A model generated the notes under the pieces. The model made no database searches. It saw nothing but the letters and a program-made list of their open reading frames with translations, and was not told the DNA's origin. Position numbers and translations under genes: made by a program. From Lampris incognitus (lineage: Eukaryota; Chordata; Actinopteri; Lampriformes; Lampridae): a stretch of DNA of 64,000 nt. The DNA is taken from NCBI RefSeq assembly GCF_029633865.1, contig NC_079213.1:95763320-95827319 (forward strand), written 5' to 3'. Shown one piece after another: positions 25,020 through 36,613 of this stretch (its first letter is position 1; every line of letters begins with the position of its first letter).

Positions 25020-26388
25020 TCAATCTTGCCTCTCTTGCTTTGTCTCCAAACCGTCCAACTTGAGTGGTCCCTCCATATAATCGTTCCTAATCCTGTCCTT
25101 CTTCATTACTCCCAGTGAAAATCTTAGCATCTTCAACTCTGCCACCTTCAGCTCCGCCTCCTGTCTTTTCATCAGTGCCACTGTCTCCAAACCATATAAC
25201 ATAGCTGGTCTCACAACCATCTTGTAAACCTTCCCTTTAAATATTGCTGGTACCCTTCTGTCGCAAATCACTCCTGACACTCTTCTCCACCCACTCCACC
25301 CTTTCTGCACTCTCTTCTTCACCTCTCTACTGCACTTCCCGTTACTTTGGACAGTTGACCCAAAGTATTTAAACTCATATGCTTTCATCACTTCCACTCC
25401 TTGCATCCTGACCATTCCACTGGCCTCCCTCTCATTCACGCATAGGTATTCCATCTTGCTCCTACTGACTTTCATTCCTCTTCTCTCCAGTGCATACCTC
25501 CACCTCTCCAGGCTCTCCTCAACCTGCACCCTACTCTTGCTACGGATCACAATGTCATCCGCGAACATCATCGTCCATGGAGACTCCTGCCTGATCTTGT
25601 CCGTCAACCTGTCCATCACCATTGCAAACAAGAAAGGGCTCAGAGCCGATCCTTGATGTAATCCCACCCTCACCTTGAACCCATCTGTCATTCCAACCGC
25701 ACACCTCACCATTGTCACACTTCCCTCATACATATCCTGCACCACTCCTACATACTTCTCTGCAACTCCCGACTTCCTCATACAATACCACACCTCCTCT
25801 CTCGGCACCCTGCCGTATGCTTTCTCTAAATCTACAAAGACACAATGCAACTCTTTCTGGCCTTCTCTATACTTCTCAATCAACATTCTCAAAGCAAACA
25901 TCACACTTGTGGTGCTCTTTCGTGGCATGAAACCATACTGCTGCTCGCTAATCATCCCCTCTCCTCTTAACCTAGCTTCTATTACTCTTTCCCAAATCTT
26001 CATGCTGTGGCTGATCAACTTTATACCTCTGTAGTTGCTACAGTTCTACACATCGCCCTTGTTCTTGAAAATCGGTACCAGTATGCTTCTTCTCCACTCC
26101 TGTCATCCTCTCACTTTCCAAGATTGTGTTAAACAATCTAGTTAAAAATCCCACCGCCATCTCTCCTAAACATCTCCATGCCTCCACAGGTATGTCATCA
26201 GGACGAACTGCCTTTCCACTCTTCATCCTCTTCATAGCTGTGCTCACTTCCTCCTTGCTAATCCACTGAACTTCCTGATTCACTATCCCTACATCATCCA
26301 ACCTTCTCTCGCTCTCATTTTCTTCATTCATCAGCTCCTCAAAGTACTCCTTCCACCTTCTCAGCACACTCTCTTCACTTGTCAGCAC
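25020..26388 (-). pseudogene. LINE reverse transcriptase domain
   Basis: Two - strand frames, 26038-26388 ('MKRMKSGKAVRPDDIPVEAW') and 25020-26018, make up the palm and fingers. Motifs seen are 'YGFMPRKSTTSVMFALRML', 'VFVDLEKAYGRVPREEVW' (first catalytic Asp), 'GLHQGSALSPFLFAMVMD', and 'TMMFADDIVI' (the FADD catalytic pair). The C-terminal connection 'VVRPAMLYGLETVALMKRQE' follows. The two frames are separated by a stop/frameshift near 26020-26040, so no single functional protein can be made. Confidence 0.87.
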
Positions 26389-26914
26389 ATTTCCATCTCT
26401 ATCCTTGATCGCCCTAACTTGCTGAACATCCTTTGCAGCTCAGTCCCTCTGTCTAGCCAATCGGTACAAGTCCTTTTCTCCTTCCTTAGTGTCTAACCTG
26501 TTATACAACTCACCATATGCCTTTTCCTTTGCCTTCTATCTCTTCACTTTACACCGCAGCTCCTTGTACTTCTGTCTACTTTCTTCATCTCTCTGACTAT
26601 CCCACTTCTTCTTTGCCAACCTCTTCCTCTGTATACTTTGCTGTACTTCCTCATTCCACCACCAAGTCTTCTTGTCCTCCTTCCTCTGTCCTGATGACAC
26701 ACCAAGTACCTTCCTAGCTGTCTCCCTCACTATTTCTGCAGTGGTTGCCCAGCCATCTCGCAACTCTTCACTACCACCCAGTGCCTGTTTTAACTCGAAC
26801 TCCACACAACAGTCTTTCTTCTTCAACTTTCACCATTTTATCTTCGGCTGTGTCTTCACTCGCTTCCTCTTCTTGGTCTCCAAAGTCATCCTACAGACCA
26901 CCATCCGATGCTGC

Positions 26915-27480
26915 CTAAGTACATTTTCCCGTCACCACCTTGCAGTCTCCATTCCCTTTTAGATCGTGCCTTCCACATAAGATATAGTCCACCTGTGTGC
27001 ACTTTCCTCCACTCTTGTACGTCACCCTGTGTTCCTCCCTCTTCTTGAAATATGTATTCACCACAGCCATTTCCATCGTTTTCGCAAAATCGACCACCAT
27101 CTGTCCTTCCACATTTCTCTCCTTTACTCCATACCTTCCCATCACCTCCTCATCACCTCTGTTCCCTTCACCAACATGTCCATTGAAGTCCACTCCAATC
27201 ACCACTCTCTCCTCCTTGGGTACCCTCTCCACCATGTCGTCCAACTCACTCCAGAATTCTTCTTTCTCATCCATCTCACACCCAACTTGCGGGGCATATG
27301 TGCTGATAACATTCAGCAATACACCTTCGATTTCCAGCTTCATACTCATCACTCTGTCTGACACTCTCTTCTTCACCTCCACCACGCTCTTGACATACTC
27401 TTCCTTCAGAATTACCCCTACCCAATTTCTCCTCCGATTCACACCACGGTAGAAGAGTTTGAAGCCACCTCCGATACTCC
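26915..27480 (-). pseudogene. LINE apurinic-type endonuclease domain
   Basis: The frame carries 'LNVISTYAPQVGCEMDEKEE' (active-site 'APQ' region), 'ERVVIGVDFNGHVG' (the D-x-N of AP endonucleases), 'VVNTYFKKREEHRVTYKSGG' and 'TQVDYILCGRHDLK' (the 'D-Y' motif). This nuclease nicks target DNA for target-primed reverse transcription. The usual final 'SDH' is not reached because the frame breaks near 26915. A frameshift also separates it from the RT. The first part of the open frame (27481-27598) belongs partly to the 5' flank and the BEL gag. Confidence 0.82.
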
Positions 27481-27584
27481 ATTTGTCCGAAGTCCATTTG
27501 TCTGGACTTGGGACCGGCACTAAGAATGCACTGGCTTGTGCATCCTCAGTGGCTGGGTTTTTCTTTTTGCATTCTAATCTGCAT

Positions 27585-27818
27585 TTACTTTTCTGCATAT
27601 TTTACTTTAGCTTTGGCTTCTTCAGCCTTTGCAAAGGCTATGACAGCCGCTGAGCTAGCAGAGGAGTCGCAAGAGCGTTTAAATGTTGCTGACCCGCCAA
27701 ACCGGTAATAAAGCTGTTTGGGGATCGTGACTTCTGTTCTTCCATAATGTCGTGGAAGCCTGATTGTTAAGCTGGTGTTCTGTTGTAAGCCTGTTTCACT
27801 GTTCTGTTGTGATGACAC
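27585..27818 (-). pseudogene. BEL/Pao gag N-terminus (start of element ORF)
   Basis: The - strand frame starts with ATG at 27816-27818 ('MSSQQNSETGLQ') and runs to 'FAKAEEAKAKVKYAEK'. That is the start of the Lys/Ala/Glu-rich coiled coil which resumes at 24777 after the LINE insertion. It is therefore the 5' end of the BEL gag. Confidence 0.72.
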
Positions 27819-27822
27819 TGAC

Positions 27823-28089
27823 CTCCTCTGCTGTATCTCAGCCCGTTAGGAAGCTGTCGTTTTACTATTCTGCCAGTTTATAGTAAAACAACAGTGCATC
27901 CAAAAGCATGAAATGTATGTAGAGAATAGCAATATCGTGAACAAAACATTTCAAGGTTTTATTATGTTTTCTGTTGACTGCTGCACTTCCTGTACTGGCG
28001 ATGTCGTGCTGGTGACATCATCAGTGAACAAAAGACTCTTAAAGAGACGGTACACATTAACTAATACTGACAGCAGATTATGTTGTTAG
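27823..28089 (-). other. Probable 5' leader or LTR remnant of the BEL element
   Basis: No coding frame. By position it lies immediately 5' of the BEL gag start, so it is the expected place for leader and LTR. No matching copy occurs at the other end of the element in this window, so the LTR cannot be proven. 'tattatgttttctg' and a run 'ttttactattctgcc' / 'tttatagtaaaac' (a short inverted repeat) are the only structure. Confidence 0.35.
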
Positions 28090-28244
28090 TGTAACGTGCA
28101 TGGATAAGTAGACACGTTGGTCCTTGACTAACGGGTCGGACCCTTTAGTCGACTGGTTAACGTTGTCGCTTGCGGTGCAGGAGATACGGGTTCGCGTCCC
28201 GGCTGTGGCGACGGTATCTCGGACTGCCCCCCGAATTCGCTACA
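28090..28244 (+). mobile_element. Solo tRNA-like LTR of the TRIM family (155 bp)
   Basis: It begins TGTAACGTGCATGGATAAG and ends 'cgaattcgctaca', and is nearly identical to the LTRs at 54885 and 55159. It contains 'tagtcgactgg' (A-box-like) and 'ggttcgcgtcc' (B-box-like). It is flanked by TTAG and TTAT, a possible imperfect 4-bp target duplication. No primer-binding site or internal domain follows, so it is a solo LTR formed by LTR-LTR recombination. Confidence 0.8.
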
Positions 28245-28249
28245 TTATG

Positions 28250-28625
28250 TTCCCAGTGTGGGAAGATGGCGGCGCGAATTCACATTCACAGCCGCCTCAC
28301 CCTGTACCAGTGTGGGGAAGATGGCGGTGCGAGTTCACAGCTTCGCCTGAGGAGGAAACACAGAGGACGGTCTGACAGGTGTGTCAAGGGTGTCTGGCTG
28401 GGAGAGCTGGCGCTGGATCGGCTGGAAGGGCTTGGTCTGCTTTGTCTGCTTGCCACAGGGACCATGGCCCCTGTCTAGAGCTGCGCCCGAGGAGGAAACA
28501 CGGAGGTCGATCTGACAGGACGCGTAATCGGGGCAGGCTAGGCTAACTGCTAGCCCACGCAGACCGGCGGTTCCGACAGTCATCTCGGCTGGCGTGTGCT
28601 CCCTTGGACAGTGATTTTTTTCTTC
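28250..28625 (+). repeat. LINE-type 5' UTR-like repeat with duplicated 'aagatggcgg' motif
   Basis: Two tandem units begin with 'tgtgggaagatggcggc' (about 28257-28275) and 'gtggggaagatggcggtg' (about 28313). The following sequence, including 'gctggcgctggatcggctgg', 'gaggaggaaacac' and 'agaccggcggttccgacagt', is shared with 56172-56500. AAGATGGCGGC is the YY1-site core found at the start of many LINE promoters. No ORF of the parent is present here. Confidence 0.65.
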
Positions 28626-28706
28626 TTCTTCTTTTTGGGGGTTTGGATATATGTGTTAGTATGAACAGTAGCAGCCCGTGGCCATAAATACTAGTGGAGC
28701 GTGTAA

Positions 28707-28905
28707 TGTTTACGGATGTGTACAACAGTACAGTGATAAATATTTACGACAGTGATATATTGCCGTCATGTGCAGTCATACATTACATGAGTCAGTTAGT
28801 AGTTCACAGTACGGCTGTATGCATTGAACCTGAGCTTCTCCAGTAAAGTTCCGCGTTTGTTTAATAAGTTGTCTGCCTATTTGTATTACACACGATATCA
28901 TCACA
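28707..28905 (+). mobile_element. 5' LTR of decayed Gypsy element
   Basis: It starts TGTTTACGGATGTG and ends near 'cgatatcatcaca'. It pairs with 35188-35353 plus 38544-38571. Shared internal words include 'tatgcattgaacctgag' and 'ctccagtaaagttccgcg'. Immediately downstream 'ttggtgacggcaac' is the likely primer-binding region, but its tRNA is not clear. LTR divergence is high (many indels), so the insertion is old. Confidence 0.75.
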
Positions 28906-28992
28906 TTGGTGACGGCAACAAAAGGACGACTAATGACACACTGCACGAAAAAGAGACTTGAATGAGTGGCTAGCAAAAGACTTAAATTCAAA

Positions 28993-29680
28993 ATGTCACC
29001 CGCAAACACCGTCACTTTGCCAGCTTTCGACACAGAAACGGATCCAGGGTCAGTAGGACCACGCTGGACCAAATGGGTGCAGAAGTTTGAAAATTATACT
29101 ACTGCCATGGACATTACAGGCGCTGCAAGGCAAAAAGAATTGCTGCTACACTTAACAGGAGAATGTGTTCATGACATTTATGACACACTGGCAGCAGAGG
29201 CAGACCAGTTTGCTGAGGTAAAGCAGAAGCTAGGAAAGTACTTCGTGCCTAAAAAGAATGTGCAATACCAAGTGTACACATACTATACAAGACTACATAT
29301 GCTAGCGAAGAATTGTGAGTTTACGACGTCGACGAGGAGATTAAAACGCAACGATTCAAAGCTGCTCTTCAACATGGCTATGCAGACGAGCGCTCCAGGG
29401 AGCCTGATAGCAGCCTGGATGAACTCCTGGAGCACAGGAGATCACTGGAATTGTCAGATGAGCAAGCAGCAGACATGGAACAGAGTGTAGCTGCATCAGT
29501 GAATGCAGTGTAGCAGAAGGGGCGACCAGCTACCAGCCGACACGCTGGGACAGCCAGGCCCAACAACTGCGGTGGAAAATACCGTAACGATGGAGAATGC
29601 CCAGCAAAAGGGAAAGACTATAAAGCATACGGCAAGCTGAATCACTTTGCGAAGCAGTGCAGGTTAAAGCAAAAGCAACC
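28993..29680 (+). pseudogene. Gypsy gag, frameshifted
   Basis: The ATG at 28993 opens 'MSPANTVTLPAF', followed by 'RWTKWVQKFENY' and 'KQKLGKYFVPKKNVQYQVY'. This is the retrotransposon gag capsid pattern also seen in the intact Gypsy at 49672-53841 ('LGKYFKPAKNTIYERY'). The frame breaks after 'HMLAKNCEF' near 29320. At about 29566-29672 a degenerate double zinc knuckle survives ('NCGGKYRNDGECPAKGK' and 'YGKLNHFAKQC', with a Cys changed to Tyr). Gag would package RNA. It is non-functional. Confidence 0.8.
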
Positions 29681-29932
29681 TGGAAAAGACTTTGAAATGA
29701 AACCCAGAGACAGTAAGCAATTCAAAACACACAAGAAAGTGTATTAACAGCACAACAACACATAGTGTTAACACACAAGATTCATCTAGTAGTGACAAGG
29801 CATGTGTTCGCAGCCAGTGGCAGCAACAATGCTATGCTGCCACAGACATACATTAGACTGAATGATGTTAAGATTTCAGACTGATATACTCAGGGGCTGC
29901 AGTGAACATTATTAGTGAAAAGGTGCTCAGTA

Positions 29933-31499
29933 GTTTCTGTTATCTGGGTGTCAAAATTGCTCACTCCCTCCCCTCTCTCCATAAACATAACTTCATGAAG
30001 TTGGTTATGGAAATTAAATCTGATTTTGAAGCGCTGGGATTCACTCCCTCTCTCTCTGACAGGCAGAATCAACTCTATTATGAACATTCTGCCCATACTC
30101 ATTTCTTTTCCAGTCCCTTCCAGAATTTTTGCCAAAATCATTTATTCGAATGTTAGACAAAACAATTTCACAGTTTATTTGGGCTGGGAGGAGTCCGAGG
30201 GCTCATAGATCGGTGTTGCAGAAGGATAAACGGGACGGGGGCCTTGTGCTGCCTAACCTTTTATTTTATTATTGGGCGAACAACCTTCAAAAATATTCAT
30301 GCCTGGTGTAACTCTCCCAACCTCGACTGGTGCATAATAGAGGATAACTCCTCCTGTCCTCCATCTCTGAGGGCTCTGGTCTGTGCCCCTCTGGCTTCTT
30401 GCTGTCCTAAATACATTAGAAATCCAATTGTACTCTCTACTTTGAAAATTTGGAAACAATATAGGCAACATTTCAAACTTTCTGCCCCCACTCCATGCAA
30501 CCCCATTTGTAATAACCACTTGTGTCCTCCCTCTAATTTAGATACAGCTTTCAATCTGTGGAGAGAGAGCGGCCTGGCCCATTTCTCAGATTTATATTTA
30601 AAGGGCTCATTCAACACTTTTAATGATCTCTGCTTAAAGTACAATTTACCTCAATATCACTTGTTCCGGTATCTTCAAGCTCATAATTATGCTTGCACAC
30701 ATTTCACATCTTTCCCTCAGTTTCCAGTAGGCTCTCTTGTCTCTAAGGTACTTTCTCTCCCCAGGGCACGTGGCATGATCTGAATTTTATATGACCTTAT
30801 ATCATCCTCGGATTGGGAAAAGGAGCGAGAACGTGATGTGACAGATGAATGGTGCGACAAGGCACTAGCCAGGGTCAACGCTACATCCTCATGTTCCCGT
30901 TTAAGTTTAATTCAGTTTAAGGTCTTGCATAAGGTTCATTTTTACAAAAGCTAAGCTTTGTAGGCTGTTTCCAGGCATGAGAGATGCCTGCGATAGATGT
31001 GGCTCATCACCAGTGGATCACAGTCATATGTTTTTCTCCTGTCCAAAATTAGCTCAGTTCTGGTCCCTTTTCTTTAAGATGACAGGAGAGGCCCTCAAAA
31101 TTACACTAGATCCCTACCCCTTGATAACCATCTTTGGGGTACCCCCTATGCCAACCAGTCTTACCAAGGAAAATTCTGATGTTGTTGCCTTTACCTCACT
31201 CATTGCCCATAGACGTGTTCCGTTACAGTGGAAAAGCCCAAATCCACCTTCCACTACCTCCTGGTTAAAGAATTTAATGACATTACTCTCATTAGAGAAG
31301 TTGAAGTATTCTTTAAGAGGCTCAACTGCTAAGTTCTACAAAAAAATGGCAGCCTATTATCTCATATGTAAATTCTCTTACCTCTCTGGACCCCAACTGA
31401 TTATCAATAAATCCATTCCTTGGGGTGGACATCCCGAGCATCCTTTTGATTGCACTGACCTCCCTATTTTATTTTATTTCATTTTATTAACTCCATGTA

Positions 31500-31535
<36 letters not shown>

Positions 31536-31767
31536 CATGTGTGTCTTATTTACTTATTCAGTTCTCTATGTGCATTCTTTTTTTCTTCTTCCCTGTTAAG
31601 AATTTGGGATGGGTGGGGGGTTGGAACAAGGTGGTGTTGTATATCTCTGTTCTAACACCAAAAAAAAAAGACAAAGAAAAAGAAGGGAAAATGTTGTTAA
31701 ACACTGATCTGTTCTTTGTGTCTAACATACATAGAACACTGGTTTCCAATAAAAAAAAGAAAAAAAA
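29933..31767 (+). mobile_element. 5'-truncated L1-clade LINE inserted in the Gypsy, 16-bp target duplication
   Basis: The insertion is bounded by GAAAAGGTGCTCAGTA at 29917-29932 and 31768-31783 and ends in an A-rich tail ('aataaaaaaaag'). The coding remnant is the C-terminal third of L1 ORF2. It shows 'FCYLGVKIAHSLPSLHKHNF', 'LPLSLTGRINSIMNILPIL', 'DKRDGGLVLPNLLFYYWA', and a terminal C-x2-C...H...C motif in 'CDRCGSSPVDHSHMFFSC' (about 30987-31050). Frameshifts are present at about 30020, 30245 and 30780-30975. The 3' UTR carries (TG)n at 31502-31532. The endonuclease and RT catalytic parts are missing, so it is dead on arrival. Confidence 0.88.
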
Positions 31768-31783
31768 GAAAAGGTGCTCAGTA

Positions 31784-34700
31784 CACTGAGACCACGCCCA
31801 CAACTCACCCCAGCTGACATGAGGATATTCCCTTACGGCTGCACTAAACCACTGCCCATAGCTGGTGCATTCACGTGCAACACGGAAGCAGGAGATAAAA
31901 AGACTAAAGCTAAATGCTATGTGATGACTGGTGACAGCTGCTCTCTGCTAGGCTACAAAACAGCTGAGGAACTAGGCCTCGTCAAAATCGTGAACAGTGT
32001 GACCTCCCCAAGCAGCCGAACAGTAGCAGATGAATTGGTAGACAGCTACCCAGAGCTGTTTCAAGGCATTGGCAAGTTAAAAGACTTTCAAGTTAAGCTG
32101 CACATCAACACCGACATTCAGCCAACCTGTCAGCCACACAGGCGAGTGCTGTTTTGACACAATCACTGGCCAGAGGACCAGCATTCAATAGGTGACATTT
32201 ACCTATCGGCCTGCAATCAGCCAGTATGCGTTGCACCTGCGTACTGGTTGGCCTGTGATTATGTGCGCCTGTGCTGGGGACTATTTAATGGGTTGTTTTG
32301 CAGACATTGTGGTCGAATCTTGGAGAGGCTTCCCGTCGGTCTGCGGAAGCTCTTGTATCCTGAACCCTCTTCTGCCTCCTCTGTGTTGAGAGGGTTGTTG
32401 CTTTTGGTATTTTAGGTTTATTCTAGTTTGCAGTTTGGCAGTAGTCTTTTGTGTCTTGCTGAAGTCCAGTAAAGCCACTTTGTACATAACCAACTGCCTC
32501 TGCCTCTTCTCTGCAACTGGGTCCAAATACACGGCGTTGCATCGTTTCACATCCGACAAAGTTGAAGAGGAATTGAAAAGGCTAGAAGATGACGTCATTG
32601 AAACGGTCACAGGCCCTACGCCATGGGTCTCACCCATCATCACACCACCAAAGCCAAAAGATCCAGACGAGGTGAGTATGTGCTGACATGAGACAAGCCA
32701 ACACCGCCATCCAGTGCGAACATCACATCACCCCCACCATGGACGGACGACGTGATTCACGAGCTGAACGGAGCGACAGTCTTCTCCAAGCTTGACTTGA
32801 CAGCTGGATACCATCAGCTTGAACTCCACCCGGACAGCAGGTACATCACGATGTTCACAACACACCTAGGCTTGAGACGGCCTGAACTTTGGGATATCTT
32901 CAGCAGCGGAGGTGTTTCAGGATGCAATCTGCCACACTACAAGGGTGAAGAACCTGAGTGATAACATCGTCTATGAAAAAACGCAGACTGACCATGATGA
33001 CAGCCTCAGAGCGGTGTTTCAGAGACTGAGGAGAGAGGGCTCACGCTCAACAGGAAAAAGTGAGTTTAACAAGTCCAAGCTTGAGTTTTTCAGGTTCATC
33101 TTCTCAGCTGACCCCAAAAAGGTCGCCGCCATTCAGCAACCCACGAGACCTGACTGAAGTCAGGGGCCTACTAGGTATGGCCAACTATTGCTCATGCTTT
33201 ATCAAAGACTTTGCTTCAATTTCAGCACTACTACAGAGCAAGACAAAGCACTACAGACCATCAAACACAGTAATGTCATATTTTGACCCTAGCAAAGACA
33301 GAACTTGTCGTGGATGCCAGCCCTATCGACCTGGGCGCCATTCTCTACCAAAAGGAAGAAGGGGAGAGACAGCACCAGAAGCCACGCCAGCCGTTCCCTC
33401 AGTGATGTAGAAAGACGCTACACTCGGGGAGAAGCACTGGCCATTGTTGGAGTTGTGAACACTTCCACTTGTACCTTTTTTATGGCAATCCTTTCACCCT
33501 TGTCACAGACCACAAGGCACTCAAGGTGATCTGGAACAAACCCTGATTGAAACACCTGCCAGGATCGAAAGATGAGCACTGAGACTACAGCCCAACAACT
33601 TCAGGGTAGAATACAGAAAAGGAGCGGAGAACCCTGCGGACTACATGTTCCAGTGCAGACAAGTGGAAAAACAAGAGCAGAGAAGGTGACGGAGGGGTAT
33701 GTGAACTTTGTGGCACAACTTTGCGATAAAAGACGAAACACTTAAAGACCCAGTCCTGCAGAAGGTCAGTACCCACATCAGAGATAATATATGGTACAAC
33801 GTTGCAAGTGACACACACCACACTGAAACACTCAAGAAGTACAAACAAATCAGTAGTGAGCTCACTGATGACATCATCCTGCAAGGCACAAAGATTGTCG
33901 TCCCTGCATCTCTTGAACACAGAGTGCTACAGCTAGCCCATCATCATGAAGGACACCAGGGCACTGTAAAGACACTCCTCAGATCAGAGGTATGGTTTCC
34001 TAACACTGACCTGAAAGCAGAACTCACTGTTGACTGTTTAGCATGCCCCAGGCCAGTACAACCATAGCACAGTCAGAACCTTTGAAGAAGTCCGAACTAC
34101 CAGTAGCCCCCTGGCATAATGACAGTGCAGATTTCTATGGCCCACTTCCTACCGGAGAATACCTATTCGCTATCATAGACAAATACACATGCTATCCAGT
34201 AGTTGAAACTGAGATCCACTTCAGCAATCCCAGTCATAGATGGTGTTCTCCATGTTTGGAATTCCAAGAAACCTAAAAACAATGGGCCTCCTTTCAATAG
34301 TGAACAGTTCTCCAAGTTTGCTGGCCATCTAGGAAATGCAACAGCAGAACGCTTCATACGCATGCTTGGAAAAGCCATCCGTGTGGCAGAAACTCTTGAG
34401 CACCCCATGGAAACAGACTCAACACGTTTCTCCATGAATACCACCACACGGCACCACTGAAGCGTCACCTGCAGAACTGATGTTCCAACGCAAAATCCAC
34501 ACCAAGGTCCCGATAATCACCACAACCATTGAAAGTGACATTGACCACAAAATCAGAACGAGACGAAACTGCTAAAGCAAAGATGAAGTCTGACTCAGAC
34601 GCACGCCGTCAAGCGCACTCACCTCTGGTGATACTGTGCTTCACCAACAACCCAAGCACAAAAAGCTCACCCCTCCGTAAAACAGTGAGCCTTATAGTAT

Positions 34701-34900
34701 CAAAGGTCAATGGTTACAGCAACCAAAGATGGACATTACATAACCAGAAACTTTTCTTTCTTTAAAAAGAGCAATGCTGAGTGAGATACAGGACACTCAA
34801 GACAGATCCTGACGAGGATGATAGTGACACTGTTACTGCTGCAACACCTAAGTATCCTTTCAGAAGCAATCGCCAGCGCCTGTCATACCTCAATGACGAT
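31784..34900 (+). pseudogene. Decayed Gypsy pol (protease to integrase)
   Basis: The remnant runs in order. Protease-RT linker: 'DSYPELFQGIGKLKDFQVKL' (32040-32100). RT: 'VEEELKRLEDDVIETVTGPT' (32560-32615), then 'LNGATVFSKLDLTAGYHQLEL' in pieces (32765-32830, first catalytic Asp). The YxDD box is unrecognisable in the damaged 'SDNIVYEKTQTDHDD' (32958-33000). Next is 'EVRGLLGMANYCSCFIKDFA' (33155-33215). The integrase HHCC finger is 'LAHHHEGHQGTVKTLL'...'CLAC' (33930-34045) and the core start is 'DFYGPLPTGEYLFAIIDKYT' (34130-34195). Many frameshifts and stops occur, and a 382-bp LTR-like segment interrupts it at 32150. Confidence 0.85.
32150..32531 (+). mobile_element. Probable solo LTR inserted in the Gypsy pol
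   Basis: The Gypsy frame stops after 'QPHRRV' and resumes after about 380 bp of unrelated sequence that starts TGTTTTGACAC and ends 'aaatacaca'-like (TG...CA). It contains a 'ccagtaaagccac' region similar to a retroviral-type R/polyA zone. Flanks (GGCGAGTGC and CGGCGTTGC) hint at but do not prove a target duplication. Parent element unknown. Confidence 0.45.
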
Positions 34901-35171
34901 GATTACCTGTAGACCATCAATGTGGCCAAATGAATGAGTTTAACAATATAGATAAAACTGTTGTTTCAGACTGTTTACATTCAAGGCACCAATGGTTTCA
35001 TCTGAAGGACTCTAAATGACTGTTCTGTCTTTAAAACCATTTACACTAGGTACACTGAATGTATTTTAATGATTGTGATTGAGAATTAATATTGCCATGG
35101 CAGATAGTAAGTGAATCAGTTATGTCTAAGACTTTACAACCCGTTTGTGAAGACAATGGAGTTGATCATTT

Positions 35172-35353
35172 AAAAAAAAGGGGGTAATGTTTACAGATGT
35201 GAACAACATTACAGTGATATTTACGACAGTGACGTTTGCCGTCATACATTACGTGAGGCAGAACCCGTGAAATCAGATGGTCAGACAGTAGTTCACAGTA
35301 TGGCTGTATGCATTGAACCTGAGTTTCTCCAGTAAAGTTCCGCGTTTCTTTAA
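35172..35353 (+). mobile_element. Purine tract and first part of the 3' LTR of the decayed Gypsy
   Basis: A polypurine tract (AAAAAAAAGGGGG, from 35172) is followed by TGTTTACAGATGTG at 35188, the start of the 3' LTR. It matches the 5' LTR at 28707 up to 'aaagttccgcgttt' and breaks at about 35353, where a 3.2-kb block intervenes. The last 28 bases of the LTR reappear at 38544-38571. Confidence 0.72.
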
Positions 35354-35427
35354 AGTGATATTGACATCAAAATCTGAACATTCCTATTGATAGGCTATGT
35401 TCCGAGCTGGAATTACCTTAATTACAT

Positions 35428-36330
35428 TAGTCATTTAGCTGACGCTTTTATCCAAAGCGACATACAATATGTGCATTTAACGTAGGAAATCAGGAGAACT
35501 ACTAGTCATCAGAGGTCATAAGTGCATCTAAGCGCAAAACCAGTGATAAAGTAAAAGCACAAGAAAAGAGTTTTGTTTGTTTTTTTTCAATGAGTGAAGA
35601 CAGTAAGTGCTAAGAACAAGTAAGAGGGTAGTAGTTCTTGAAGAGGTGAGTTTTCAACCTGTGCCAAAAGATGGGCAGCGACTCCGCTGTCCTGAGATCA
35701 GTGGGGAGTTCATTCCACTACTGTGGGGCCAGGACAAAAGAGCCGTGACCGGGTCGATCGGCAGCAGGGGCCTCTGAGCAACGGGGCAACCAGGCGTCCC
35801 GAGGCAACAGAGCAAAGTGGTCGGGCAGGGGTGTAGGGCTTGACCATGGCCTGGAGACGGGAAGGAGCTGTTCCTTTCACTGCCCTGTAGGCTAGCACCA
35901 GTCTTAAACTGGATGCGAGCAGCTACTGGGAGCCAGTGTGGGGACATGAAAAGGGGAGTTGTGTGGGAGAACTTAGGGCAGTTGAACACCAGACGAGCTG
36001 CAGCTTTCTGAACAAGCTCCAGAGGTCTGATGGCCGACACCAAAGCGCCAGCAAGGAGGGAGTTGCCGTAGTCCAGCTGGGAGATGACCAGAGCCTGGAT
36101 GAGCACCTGTGCCGTCTCATCGGTGAGGAATGGGCAAATCCTCATGTTATAGAGGAGAAATCTGCAGGAGCGAGCAACCGATGCAACGTTTGCAGCAAAC
36201 GACAGTTGGTCATCCAGGATCACACCCAGATTCCTCACAGTCCCAGTTGGCGTCACCACGGTGTTGTCAATGGTGATGGCCAGGAATGTGACCACAGAGA
36301 AATTCAGCGGCCAAAACAGCGCGTCTACGG
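35428..36330 (-). pseudogene. 5'-truncated L2-clade LINE (RT C-terminal region and 3' tail)
   Basis: The - strand frame 35654-36334 carries 'TVRNLGVILDDQLSF', 'RSCRFLLYNMRICPFLTDET', 'LIQALVISQLDYGNSLLAG', and 'AIRPLELVQKAAARLVFNCP'. This is the hallmark C-terminal RT region of L2/Maui elements. After 'RIQFKTG' the frame shifts (continuing as 'MLAYRAVKGTAPSRL' at 35898). The 3' tail at 35428-35470 ('acattagtcatttagctgac' in + orientation) is the standard end of these elements. The catalytic YADD part is absent. Confidence 0.85.
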
Positions 36331-36562
36331 CCACTCAAGAGAGATCTGTGATTGACTGTAGATGGTGTCCAGTGTCACATTGTGCTGGTGGGTATGTAGA
36401 CACCAGTCAATTTGCATACAGTGTGTCCGTAGCGAGATGCTATAAAACCACTGAGAAGTCGTTCTTTCACCCCCTCCTGCTAGCTACTTGGCTCGAGTTT
36501 GTGCTATTTTGCTGAGACTATGATCGGTCTTGCTATGATGTATTACTATCTATATCTATATA

Positions 36563-36613
<51 letters not shown>

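Larger units (their letters stand above)
24786..27562 (-). mobile_element. RTE-like LINE inserted in the BEL element, 18-bp target duplication
   Basis: The insertion is bracketed by the 18-bp direct repeat CTTTTTGCATTCTAATCT (24768-24785 and 27563-27580), which interrupts the BEL gag frame. On the - strand it reads 5' endonuclease (26915-27480), linker (26536-26826), reverse transcriptase (26388 down to 25020) and a short 3' UTR ending in AATAGTAGTAG-type sequence. Its length of about 2.8 kb, endonuclease-RT order and short 3' UTR fit the RTE clade. The clade is from memory of similar fish sequences. Confidence 0.88.
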
